From Gp6-AA40 sp035496255 (GTDB taxonomy: Bacteria; Acidobacteriota; Vicinamibacteria; Vicinamibacterales; UBA2999), in the NCBI GenBank assembly GCA_035496255.1, contig DATJEU010000099.1:1-64000 (forward strand): 64,000 nt of DNA, read 5' to 3'. The number at the start of each line of letters is the position of its first letter. Within the stretch, counting starts at the first letter, position 1. The translations under genes were made by a program, and so were the position numbers. A model generated the notes under the pieces. The model was given only the letters and a program-made list of their open reading frames with translations, did not search any database and was not told the origin of the DNA. This document shows positions 38,126-46,184 of this stretch, in pieces.

Positions 38126-39346
38126 ATGTCTCTCGCGAAGTACCGTGCCGGACTCGTGTTCTTCTCTGTGGTAGCGCTGACGGCATCAGTCTGGGCACTG
38201 CAGGTTCATTACAGCCTTACGGTCAATCCGTCGTATACGAGTGTCTGCGACGTCAACGCGACGGTGAGTTGTACGCAGGTCCTCGAAAGTTCCTATGCGC
38301 GCGTATTCGGTATTCCGGTCGCTGCCGGCGGCGCAATCTGGGCTGGGCTCGTGCTCCTGCTGTCGCTGTACGGCATGCGGCAGCCGGAATCGGAAGGCGC
38401 TACACGCGCGGCCGGCTACCTGTTCGTTCTTTCGACGTTCGGCCTGGCCGCGGTCTTCTACTTCGCCTACACGTCTTTCTTTGTCCTGCGCCTCGCCTGC
38501 CCGCTCTGCATGACGATGTATGTGAGCGTCGTGGCGACGTTCCTGGTGTCAGCGGCCGCGGCGGGATCATTGAAGGAACTGCCATCGCGGCTCGCTGCCG
38601 ACCTCGCCGGCCTTCGTCGCAGTCCCACCGCGGCCACGCTGGCGGCGGTCTGGTTCGCGGCCTCCCTTGCCCTCATCGTGTTCTTCCCGCACCAGCAGAC
38701 GGTGAGTGCGGAAACGCAGGACGCGGCGGCCGTCGTGGACAGCGAGAAGCTCGATGCCGACCAGTTGAAGGAATGGCACGACTGGCTCGACAAGGCGATG
38801 CCTGTCTCCGAGCCGAGCGTGCTGCCGTCGGACGGCGTGAAAGTGCTGGTCGTCAAGTTCAACGACTTCCAGTGTCCGGCGTGCCGGCAGGCCTACTACG
38901 CGTACAACGGCATCTTCGAAAAGTACGAGAAGCAGAATCCCGGTGCGTTCAAGTTCGAGAACAAGGACTATCCGCTCGAGGGCGAATGCGGGTTCGGTTC
39001 CGCGCACCCGTTCGCGTGTGAAGCCGCTGTCGCGATGCGGATCGCACGCGAGAAAGGGAAGGGCAGCGAGCTCGAGGAAGTGTTGTTCCGGACCCAGGAC
39101 CAGTTCAGCCGCGACTACATCAAAGGGGAGCTGACACGCTTGACGGGCGTGAGCGGCGATGAGTACGAGACCCGGTATCCCAAGCTGATTACCGAGATCC
39201 ACGCCGAAGCGCTGATCGGGAACAAGCTGGGGGTGAACGGCACGCCGACCTTCTTCATCAACGGCATCAAGGTGCCCGGCCTGCGGCCGAACTACTTCGA
39301 CGAGGCGATCCGCTATCTGCTCCAGAAAGCGGGCGCCACCGCCTGA
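38126..39346 (+). CDS. VKOR-DsbA fusion (disulfide-forming oxidoreductase)
   Basis: A 406-residue fusion that should make disulfide bonds in exported proteins by itself. Residues 1-190 are a VKOR domain with about five helices, the loop cysteines C41 and C49 and the redox pair CPLC (125-128), which pass electrons to quinone. Residues 230-406 are a periplasmic thioredoxin/DsbA-like domain with CPAC (250-253), the cis-proline loop NGTPTFFING, and an extra pair C288/C298. It lies between pilA, whose product has two cysteines, and the pilus-linked transporter genes, so pilins are likely substrates (inference). An ATP-binding gene follows after two bases. Confidence 0.92.
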   Translation: MSLAKYRAGLVFFSVVALTASVWALQVHYSLTVNPSYTSVCDVNATVSCTQVLESSYARVFGIPVAAGGAIWAGLVLLLSLYGMRQPESEGATRAAGYLFVLSTFGLAAVFYFAYTSFFVLRLACPLCMTMYVSVVATFLVSAAAAGSLKELPSRLAADLAGLRRSPTAATLAAVWFAASLALIVFFPHQQTVSAETQDAAAVVDSEKLDADQLKEWHDWLDKAMPVSEPSVLPSDGVKVLVVKFNDFQCPACRQAYYAYNGIFEKYEKQNPGAFKFENKDYPLEGECGFGSAHPFACEAAVAMRIAREKGKGSELEEVLFRTQDQFSRDYIKGELTRLTGVSGDEYETRYPKLITEIHAEALIGNKLGVNGTPTFFINGIKVPGLRPNYFDEAIRYLLQKAGATA

Positions 39347-39348
39347 CC

Positions 39349-40296
39349 GTGGACGCGATCCGCATCGAAGGGCTGACCAAGCACTACTCGGTTGGATTCT
39401 GGCGCCCTCGCCGTTACACCGCGCTCGATCACCTCACTCTGCGCGTCGCCGAGCGTGAGGTGTTCGGGTTCCTCGGTCCCAACGGTGCCGGCAAGACCAC
39501 CACATTGAAGCTGCTGATGCAGCTCATGTTTCCGTCGGAAGGCACGGCCGAGATCCTTGGCAAGCCGGTTGGCGATGTCTCGGTCCGCCGCCGCATCGGC
39601 TATCTGCCTGAGCATCCGTACTTCTACGAGAACCTCACCGCTGAGGAGCTTCTCTCCTACTTCGCCAGTCTCTTCGGCTATCACGGCCAGGAGCGAGCGC
39701 AGCGTGTGTCGCGCCTGCTGGATGACGTCGGGCTCGGCGCCGAGCGGCGGTTTCAGCTTCGCAAGTACTCGAAAGGGATGTTGCAGCGGGTGGGCCTGGC
39801 GCAGGCCCTGATCAACGATCCGGAACTGGTGTTTCTCGACGAGCCGATGTCGGGGCTCGATCCGATCGGCCGCGCCCAGGTCCGCGATCTGATCCTCACG
39901 CTGCGCGACCGAGGCGTCACCGTCTTCTTCAGCTCGCACATCCTGTCCGATGCCGAAGCTATCTGCAGCCGCGTCGGCATCCTCGCCGCCGGCAAGCTGG
40001 CGGCGGCGGGCAGTCTCACCGAGATCGTGCCGTTCAAGATTCATGGATGGGATCTGGTCGTCGGCGGGGCACCGCAGGCGCTGCTCGACGAGTTGACCGG
40101 CGGCGGCGCGACGGTCACGCGCATCAGCGACGACCGTTACCGCCTGCTGCTGTCGGACGCCGCAGCGCCGGACGCCATCGTCGGACGGGTGAGCGCAGCG
40201 GGCGGCACGATCGTGTCGCTCAATCCGCTGCGGAAGACGCTCGAGGACTTCTTCATGGCGCAAGTGGGCCAGACGGCCGCGCGTCATTTCGACTGA
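39349..40296 (+). CDS. ABC transporter ATP-binding protein (PilH-like by position)
   Basis: A 315-residue ABC ATPase: Walker A GPNGAGKTT, Q-loop region, signature KYSKGMLQRVGLAQAL in place of strict LSGGQ, Walker B LVFLDEPMSGLDP and the H-loop SSHILSDAEAI. The C-terminal 90 residues form a small domain typical of ABC-2 exporters. GTG 39349 follows the previous stop by two bases. With the permease at 40296 it occupies the place that pilH and pilI hold in the myxobacterial pil cluster between pilA and pilD, where they are needed for pilus formation; that equivalence is inferred from order. Confidence 0.9.
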   Translation: MDAIRIEGLTKHYSVGFWRPRRYTALDHLTLRVAEREVFGFLGPNGAGKTTTLKLLMQLMFPSEGTAEILGKPVGDVSVRRRIGYLPEHPYFYENLTAEELLSYFASLFGYHGQERAQRVSRLLDDVGLGAERRFQLRKYSKGMLQRVGLAQALINDPELVFLDEPMSGLDPIGRAQVRDLILTLRDRGVTVFFSSHILSDAEAICSRVGILAAGKLAAAGSLTEIVPFKIHGWDLVVGGAPQALLDELTGGGATVTRISDDRYRLLLSDAAAPDAIVGRVSAAGGTIVSLNPLRKTLEDFFMAQVGQTAARHFD

Positions 40297-41102
40297 TGCG
40301 CGCCGTCCTGCTCGTCGCCCGTCATGTGTTCAAGGACTCGGTCCGCGACAAGGTCCTGTACGCGATCGTGGCCTTTGCGTTGGTCCTGATGGCCACCTCC
40401 TTCCTCATCGGCCAGCTGACGGCCGGGCAGGACGTCAAGATCATCAAGGATCTCGGGCTGGCGGCGATGTCGCTGTTCGGTTTGTTCATCGCCTTGTTCA
40501 TCGGCATCGGGCTGGTGGCGCGTGAGATCGATCGCCGCAGCATCTACGCCGTCCTGGCGAAGCCGATCCGGCGTCACGAGTTCATCGTCGGCAAGTATCT
40601 CGGTCTCGTGGCGACGCTGGCGATCAATCTGATCGTGATGACCGCCGCGTACTACGTCGTGCTCGCCTACATGCGATGGACACTCTCGCCAGCGGCACTT
40701 GCCGGCCAGCCGCCCGCGACCGATCCGCGCCTGCTGATTGGGGTCGCGATGATCGGCGCGGAGCTGGCGCTGGTCACGGCGGTGGCATTGTTCTGGTCGA
40801 CATTTTCATCGAGCGCGCTGCTGTCGGCGGCGCTGACCGCTGGTCTCTGGATCGCGGGGCAGTTCGGATCGGATCTGCGGAATCTCGGTCAGGTGGTGAA
40901 GTCGCCCGTCGCGGCGGGCGTGGGACGCGCACTCTATTACCTGCTGCCGAACTTCGCGGCGTTCGATGTGAAAGCGCAGGTGGTGCACGGCCTGCCGATC
41001 GGTGCGGCGTACATCGCCACCACGCTCCTCTATGGCATCGCATACGCGGCGATGCTGATCGCCGCGGCCGTGATGATCTTCTCGCGGCGTGACTTCAAAT
41101 GA
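40296..41102 (+). CDS. ABC-2 type transporter permease (PilI-like by position)
   Basis: A 268-residue integral membrane protein with six predicted helices, including LYAIVAFALVLMATSFLIG and AAYIATTLLYGIAYAAMLIAAAV, and the ABC-2 motif region REIDRRSIYAVLAKPIRRHEFIVGKYLG. ATG 40296 shares one base with the stop of the ATPase gene (TGATG). The longer upstream frame is a shadow of the ATPase gene. It should pair with that ATPase; the transported substrate is unknown. Confidence 0.9.
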   Translation: MRAVLLVARHVFKDSVRDKVLYAIVAFALVLMATSFLIGQLTAGQDVKIIKDLGLAAMSLFGLFIALFIGIGLVAREIDRRSIYAVLAKPIRRHEFIVGKYLGLVATLAINLIVMTAAYYVVLAYMRWTLSPAALAGQPPATDPRLLIGVAMIGAELALVTAVALFWSTFSSSALLSAALTAGLWIAGQFGSDLRNLGQVVKSPVAAGVGRALYYLLPNFAAFDVKAQVVHGLPIGAAYIATTLLYGIAYAAMLIAAAVMIFSRRDFK

Positions 41103-41151
41103 ACGCCGGCCTCGGCCGGACGCGGATGCCGCACCGATTCATGTGCGCACC

Positions 41152-42051
41152 ATGACGGCCGCTCCGGCTCGAGCAACCATCGGCGCGGTCGTCCTGATCG
41201 TGACGCTCGCTGCGGCGGTGGTGTGGCTGCAGGTGTACCGTGACGCCCGTTTCCACCTGGCCGAGCCGGCGCAACAGGTGCTGTATGTGCGGTCGCCGGC
41301 GATGATGCAACGCCTGGGGCTTTCGTTCGATGCGGTGCTCGCCGATTTGTACTGGATCCGGGCGATTCAATACTATGGCGGCACCCGCTTGTCGGATACC
41401 GCCGAGAAACACTACGAGCTGTTGTACCCACTGCTCGAGCTGGCCACCTCGCTCGATCCGCAATTCAACGTCGCCTATCGATTCGGTGCGTTCTTTCTCT
41501 CCGAACCGGCGCCAGGCGGTGCCAATCATCCGGAGCTGGCAATTCAACTGCTCGAACGGGGCATCGCGGCGAATCCGACGCGATGGGAATATCCCTATGA
41601 TGCAGGCTTCGTGTTTTACCGGCAGGCGGATTACCGGCAGGCCGCCGAGTGGTTTCGCCGGGCCGCTGACGTCGCCGGGGCACCACCGTGGCTGCGGCCG
41701 CTGGCCGCGGTCACACTGGCGACCGGCGGCGATACGCAATCCTCACGTCGGCTCTGGCAGAACATGCTGGCGACCGCGGATGAGGACTGGCTTCGCCGCT
41801 CAGCGGAACATCGGCTGCAGCAGCTCGATGCGATCGACACGATTCAACAGCTCGAGGCGGTGACGGCCGAGTACCGGCGTCGCCATGGCGGTCCGCCGCC
41901 GTCCTGGGAGGCGTTGATCCGCGACGGTGGGCTGCGTCACGTGCCGATCGACATCAGCGGGCGCCCATTCGTGCTGGATCCGGATGACGGCAGCGTCACC
42001 ATCAGCAGCGATTCGTCACTGTGGCCGCTGCCGACGGAGCGAGCACCGTGA
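41152..42051 (+). CDS. Membrane-anchored TPR protein in the pil cluster
   Basis: A protein of about 299 residues with one N-terminal helix (ATIGAVVLIVTLAAAVVWLQ) and a periplasmic region with TPR-like helices (LADLYWIRAIQYYGG, YDAGFVFYRQADYRQAAEWFRRAADVAG). The start is uncertain: ATG 41152 is used, while GTG 41089, overlapping the permease gene, would add 21 residues; neither has a clear ribosome site. It ends in TGATG shared with pilD. It could serve the role of the third component (PilG) of the myxobacterial PilGHI system, but I cannot show homology from sequence alone. Confidence 0.75.
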   Translation: MTAAPARATIGAVVLIVTLAAAVVWLQVYRDARFHLAEPAQQVLYVRSPAMMQRLGLSFDAVLADLYWIRAIQYYGGTRLSDTAEKHYELLYPLLELATSLDPQFNVAYRFGAFFLSEPAPGGANHPELAIQLLERGIAANPTRWEYPYDAGFVFYRQADYRQAAEWFRRAADVAGAPPWLRPLAAVTLATGGDTQSSRRLWQNMLATADEDWLRRSAEHRLQQLDAIDTIQQLEAVTAEYRRRHGGPPPSWEALIRDGGLRHVPIDISGRPFVLDPDDGSVTISSDSSLWPLPTERAP

Positions 42052-42806
42052 TGGTCCTGTTGCTCTTCGTGCTCGGCCTCATCGTCGGCAGCTTCCTGAA
42101 TGTCTGCATTTACAGGCTGCCGCGAAAGGAGTCTTTGAACTGGCCGGGATCTCACTGCACGTCCTGCAACCGGCCGCTATCGTGGTACGAAAACGTGCCG
42201 CTGGTCAGTTGGGTCGTGCTGCGGGGACGCTGCCGCACCTGCCACACCTCGATCAGTCCCGTATACCCGCTGGTCGAAGCGCTTACCGCCATCGTCTTCG
42301 TGGTGGCGTTCCGCTTGTACGGCCTGACGCCGCTGCTCGCCGTGCGTCTTCTGTTTGCGTGCGCGATGGTCGTGTTGTTTGTCATCGACCTGCGCCATCG
42401 GATCCTGCCCAATGTGATCACCGTGCCGGGCGTGGTCATCGGTCTGCTTGCCAGCGTGTGGTTGCCGCCCGGATGGGTGTCGTCGGTCATCGGACTCGCG
42501 CTCGGTGGCGGTGTCCTCTTCGTGGTCGGGGAAGGCTATTACCGTCTGCGCGGCGTCGAAGGCATGGGTATGGGCGACGTGAAGATGCTGGCGATGATTG
42601 GCGCCTTCCTCGGCTGGCCGCTGATGGTGCTGACATTGATCCTGGCGAGCGTGACGGGCGCGATCATCGGCGTCGCCATCCTCTCGTCAGGCCGCGGTGG
42701 GATGAAGGCGGCACTTCCGTTCGGGACGTTTCTTGCCGTCGGTGCGCTCGTCTCCGCGGTGGCTGGTGACGGCATCGTCACGTGGTACCTGTCGTTTTAT
42801 CGATGA
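42051..42806 (+). CDS. pilD: Prepilin peptidase / N-methyltransferase PilD
   Basis: Inner-membrane aspartyl protease that cuts prepilin leaders after glycine and methylates the new N-terminus. The 251-residue protein has the N-terminal domain with two CxxC pairs (C36/C39 and C61/C64) and both catalytic aspartates, D113 in VIDLRHRILPN and D176 in GMGMGDVKM. About seven helices follow. Start ATG 42051 shares one base with the previous stop; GTG 42048 is possible. It serves PilA and the four minor pilins with a GF(T/S)LxE processing site encoded downstream, and overlaps the kinase gene by ATGA. Confidence 0.95.
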   Translation: MVLLLFVLGLIVGSFLNVCIYRLPRKESLNWPGSHCTSCNRPLSWYENVPLVSWVVLRGRCRTCHTSISPVYPLVEALTAIVFVVAFRLYGLTPLLAVRLLFACAMVVLFVIDLRHRILPNVITVPGVVIGLLASVWLPPGWVSSVIGLALGGGVLFVVGEGYYRLRGVEGMGMGDVKMLAMIGAFLGWPLMVLTLILASVTGAIIGVAILSSGRGGMKAALPFGTFLAVGALVSAVAGDGIVTWYLSFYR

Positions 42807-44083
42807 ATCCCACCGGCTACGCCTTCCTCGGGCTGACCGCCATCGTTGCGATGCTCGTCGGCGTGCTGACCTATGCCTTCCTGCGATTTGCGGCGGCCGC
42901 GCGCAATACCAAAGAACATCTGCGTGAGTCGGGCACCGAAACCGCCCTGCTGTCGGCGGCGCTGCAGGACGCGGTCAGCAAGCTGAAGGCGCAGGAGCGG
43001 GCGATGAGCGCTCGCGCGGAAGCGTCGGAGGAGCTGAGTGGCCAGATCGTCGCCAGCCTGACGGCGGGGTTACTGGTGGTCGACAGCAACGGTCGCATCG
43101 AGATCCTGAACCCGGCCGGTTGCCGCATGCTCGAGATTACCGAGGATCCGCGCGACCAGGATTACCGGCGTGTCCTTCATGCGGCTCCCGAACTCGTCGC
43201 CGTTCTCGCGGAGTGCCTGGCCTCGTCGCGGCCGATCGTGCGGCGGTCGGTGCGCGTGGCCGGATCGGGCCGCGGTTCGTACTTCGGTCTGACCGTGTCG
43301 CCGCTGCGGAGTGGTGACACGAGCAGCGGAGCAATCTGTCTGTTCTCCGATTTGACCACGGTGATGGAGCTCGAGGAGCAGTTGCGCCTGAAGGAGACGC
43401 TGGCGCGGCTCGGCGAGCTGACCGCGGGCATCGCGCACGAATTTCGCAACGGTCTCGCGACCATCCATGGGTACAGCCGGCTGATCGATCCCGAGGCACT
43501 CCCGACGCAGTACGGGCCGTACGTCGAAGGCATCCGCCAGGAGGCCGACGCACTTGGCAAGGTGGTCACGAACTTTCTCAATTTCGCGCGACCGGAGCAG
43601 GTGGCGCTGATCCCCGTCGATCTCGAAGCCATTGCGCGCCGGGCGGCTGACGATCTGCTGCGCGAACTGCCGGATGGCGGGCATGTTGATGTCACCGGCT
43701 CGTTCGCCGGTATCGAAGGCGACGAAGTGCTGCTGCGACAGGCGTTCGCCAACCTGCTGCGAAATGCGGCAGAGGCGTGCTCGACCGCTGGCCGCGTGCC
43801 CGTGATTTCCATTCGGGGCCATGTCGATGGCGGACGGAGATTCTGCCGGGTCGTCGTCGACGACAACGGGACCGGCATTCCTGCCGGCAGCCGCGATCGC
43901 ATCTTCCAGCCGTTCTTCACTACTCGCTCTCGCGGCACCGGCCTGGGCCTCGCCATCGTTCAGAAAGTGGTGGTGATGCACAACGGCCGTATTGCGGTGC
44001 GCGAATCGGCCGCCGGCGGGGCTTCCTTCGAGTTGGCCTTTCCGCTGTCGGCCGCCCACTTCCAAAACAGTTACCAGGCGTAA
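42803..44083 (+). CDS. PAS-containing sensor histidine kinase (NtrB-like)
   Basis: A 426-residue kinase with a single N-terminal helix (LGLTAIVAMLVGVLTYAFL), a short coiled segment, a PAS domain (IVASLTAGLLVVDSNGRIEI), HisKA with the phospho-histidine in AGIAHEFRNGLATIHGY, and HATPase_c (DNGTGIPAGSRDRIF, RGTGLGLAIVQK). It differs from PilS, which has a six-helix input. It lies between pilD and two minor-pilin cassettes; an NtrC-type regulator without a kinase beside it closes the same block at 52305, so the two may be partners (inference). Overlaps pilD by ATGA. Confidence 0.9.
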   Translation: MNPTGYAFLGLTAIVAMLVGVLTYAFLRFAAAARNTKEHLRESGTETALLSAALQDAVSKLKAQERAMSARAEASEELSGQIVASLTAGLLVVDSNGRIEILNPAGCRMLEITEDPRDQDYRRVLHAAPELVAVLAECLASSRPIVRRSVRVAGSGRGSYFGLTVSPLRSGDTSSGAICLFSDLTTVMELEEQLRLKETLARLGELTAGIAHEFRNGLATIHGYSRLIDPEALPTQYGPYVEGIRQEADALGKVVTNFLNFARPEQVALIPVDLEAIARRAADDLLRELPDGGHVDVTGSFAGIEGDEVLLRQAFANLLRNAAEACSTAGRVPVISIRGHVDGGRRFCRVVVDDNGTGIPAGSRDRIFQPFFTTRSRGTGLGLAIVQKVVVMHNGRIAVRESAAGGASFELAFPLSAAHFQNSYQA

Positions 44084-44192
44084 CAATTCATCGCTGCAAT
44101 CCTCGCATCCGAGCTCAGGGCTTGTCGCCCGATCTTGCCGCAACCTCAAATGGCACAGTCGTTTAGATCTTTTGGCGACCTCTGGCGTCTCG

Positions 44193-44208
44193 TGGCAGAG
44201 CTGTTGCT
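44193..44208 (+). promoter_or_regulatory. Sigma-54 (-24/-12) promoter of the first minor-pilin cassette
   Basis: TGGCAGAGCTGTTGCT matches TGGCACG-N4-TTGCW at 10 of 12 positions with correct spacing. Transcription would begin near 44219, which excludes the long frame start at 44135 for the next gene and supports ATG 44246 or 44264. Confidence 0.65.
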
Positions 44209-44245
44209 GTTGAGCGTAGTCACGCGACAACGCAGCCGACAAACG

Positions 44246-44857
44246 ATGACTCGGACACGTGCGATGAAACACAGCCTGGCCCATGCCCCGCAAGATGCGG
44301 GGGATCGCGGTTTCACCCTGCTCGAACTCCTGGTTGTGATCGGCATCATCTGCGCGATGACGGCGGTTTCGGTTCCACCGTTTCTCGGGGCCGTCGCGCA
44401 CGCGAAATTGCGAGGCGGATCAAGCAGTCTCGCCGGCCTGCTGCAGGGCAGCCGGATCGAGGCGATCAAGCGCAATCAGACGATCACGGTGCACTTCACC
44501 ACGACCGCGAACGTGCCGTTCGCGTTTGCGGAGAACGCTACCGATGCTTCTCCCGATCTGCCGACGGCACGAGCGCAGGTGCAGCTCGGTGGCTCGACCC
44601 TGCAGATGACGATTCCGGACGCCACCCCCGCACTGACGGCAGCGACGCTGAGTTTCACGGCATTGACCCTTCCGGATTTGGTCTCGTTCAATCCGCGGGG
44701 CATGCCCTGCAAGTACGTGACGGGAGTGTGCACGATCGGCGGATTCATCTACTACCTGACGGACGCCGCGCATCCGGAGGTGTCGACGGCCGTCAGTGTG
44801 TCGCCCGGAGGCAGAGTCAAGCAGTGGTACTGGAACGGAACGGCGTGGGTGAACTGA
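44246..44857 (+). CDS. FimT/GspH-like minor pilin
   Basis: A prepilin-like protein of 203 residues. The leader ends DRG, followed by FTLLELLVVIGIICAMTAVSV with Glu at +5 and then the FimT/GspH layout (GGSSSLAGLLQGSRIEAIKRNQTITVHF). Start ATG 44246 gives a 22-residue leader; ATG 44264 would give 16 residues and is equally plausible; neither has a clear ribosome site. It is the first gene behind a sigma-54-like promoter and overlaps the next pilin gene by one base. GspH/FimT proteins prime pilus assembly with PilV, PilW and PilX. Confidence 0.88.
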   Translation: MTRTRAMKHSLAHAPQDAGDRGFTLLELLVVIGIICAMTAVSVPPFLGAVAHAKLRGGSSSLAGLLQGSRIEAIKRNQTITVHFTTTANVPFAFAENATDASPDLPTARAQVQLGGSTLQMTIPDATPALTAATLSFTALTLPDLVSFNPRGMPCKYVTGVCTIGGFIYYLTDAAHPEVSTAVSVSPGGRVKQWYWNGTAWVN

Positions 44858-45417
44858 TGCAGTCCCGACGCACCCGCGTGTCAGCGAGCCGCGAGCGTCG
44901 CTGGCAGTCCTCGGAAGGATTCACGCTCATCGAGTTGCTGATCGCCACGGTGGTCACGACCGTCGGCGGGCTGGGCGCCTACGGAATCATCATCATGGCG
45001 ATCAACGCCAACAGCCGGAGCGGACACGAGAGCTCGATGGCGATGCTGACCAACGCGGTCGTCGAGCAGATTAATTCGACGCTGGTCGGCAGCGGTACCG
45101 CGAATCTGAGCGATTGTCTGGGAACGAATTTCACCATCGCGACGGCGCCGGGTGGCGCCGCGCTGCAAGACGGCCCGGGCAGCGATATCGATTTCTCCGC
45201 TGTCCCGCCCGACAACTATCACATGGATTACGCGGTTACCTCGCCGTGCCAGCCGACCGGCACATCGGCGGGGACCTATGACGTGCGCTGGCATGTCGAT
45301 TTGATCGGCACCGATGAGGGTACGCCGACGAACTCGTTTCTGGTGACGGTCGGGGCCAAGAAAGCGGGCCCTTCCCTGCCGATTCACGTCCGCGTCGTCG
45401 TCGGGCGCCCTGAATGA
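44857..45417 (+). CDS. PilV/GspI-like minor pilin (cassette 1)
   Basis: A 186-residue prepilin-like protein. The basic leader ends SSEG before FTLIELLIATVVTTVGGLGAYG, with Glu at +5. The globular part has two cysteines (in LSDCLG and SPCQPT). ATG 44857 shares one base with the previous stop; GTG 44878 would shorten the leader to 14 residues. Position between FimT-like and PilW-like genes and overlap with the latter (ATGA) place it as the PilV member of a V-W-X set. Confidence 0.85.
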   Translation: MQSRRTRVSASRERRWQSSEGFTLIELLIATVVTTVGGLGAYGIIIMAINANSRSGHESSMAMLTNAVVEQINSTLVGSGTANLSDCLGTNFTIATAPGGAALQDGPGSDIDFSAVPPDNYHMDYAVTSPCQPTGTSAGTYDVRWHVDLIGTDEGTPTNSFLVTVGAKKAGPSLPIHVRVVVGRPE

Positions 45418-46184
45418 AGGACCAAAGGATGGCGACCGCGCTGCGGAAGAGCGAAGCGGGCTTTTCGCTCCCCGAACTCGTCATCGCCGTCGCCATCTTC
45501 TCCGTCATCATGGCGGTGATGTTCCAGCAGGTCGATCAGGCGCAGCAGGCCTCGATCACGGAACGGGCCAAGCTGGACGTCTTTCAGGAGTCGCGCGCAT
45601 TCATGGACCTGATGTCGCGCGATCTCCACGAAGCCGGGTACCCGAGTCCGCGCAACTTTGCGCCGGAGGCGCTGACGTTGAATCCACTGCTCCCGAGGAG
45701 TCCGTACGCGGCGGACGCGCGGGTCGCGGTCGGCCTGACGCGCGTCGCGGTCGGAGATCTGTGGTTCGAGGGTGACGTCGACGGCACCGGGAGGGTATCG
45801 GTGGTCCAGTATCACCTCGATACCACGGGTGATGGCTGCCCCTGTCTGCGCCGCAGCCAGCAGGGGAAAGCCGCCGCGGATCCACTGGCACAGGTGCCGA
45901 CCTACCAGGTGGAAGTACAGAACGTACAAAACGGGACCGCGGAACGACCGATGTTCTTCGCGTTCGCGCACGGATCAACGGGTACCGCGCTGACCTTACC
46001 ACTGGATTTCAATACCAACCCGGACACGATTGCCTCGATCGACACCATCAAGGTGGTGTTGACGGTCGAATCCAGTACTCGGGATCCGAAGACCTCCCTC
46101 AAACCGACGACGACATTGGTATCGACAGTGCGGTTGAACAACTGTTCGTCGGCGGCGAGCGGCCAGTTTCTGAGTTGTCAATGA
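45414..46184 (+). CDS. PilW/GspJ-like minor pilin (cassette 1)
   Basis: A 256-residue prepilin-like protein: leader ending SEAG, then FSLPELVIAVAIFSVIMAVMF with Glu at +5. The region after it (QASITERAKLDVFQESRAFMDLMSRDLHEAGYPSP) has the PilW pattern LxxDLxxAGY. A CPC and two further cysteines lie in the globular domain. It overlaps its neighbours by ATGA on both sides, consistent with translational coupling of a tip complex. Confidence 0.88.
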   Translation: MKDQRMATALRKSEAGFSLPELVIAVAIFSVIMAVMFQQVDQAQQASITERAKLDVFQESRAFMDLMSRDLHEAGYPSPRNFAPEALTLNPLLPRSPYAADARVAVGLTRVAVGDLWFEGDVDGTGRVSVVQYHLDTTGDGCPCLRRSQQGKAAADPLAQVPTYQVEVQNVQNGTAERPMFFAFAHGSTGTALTLPLDFNTNPDTIASIDTIKVVLTVESSTRDPKTSLKPTTTLVSTVRLNNCSSAASGQFLSCQ

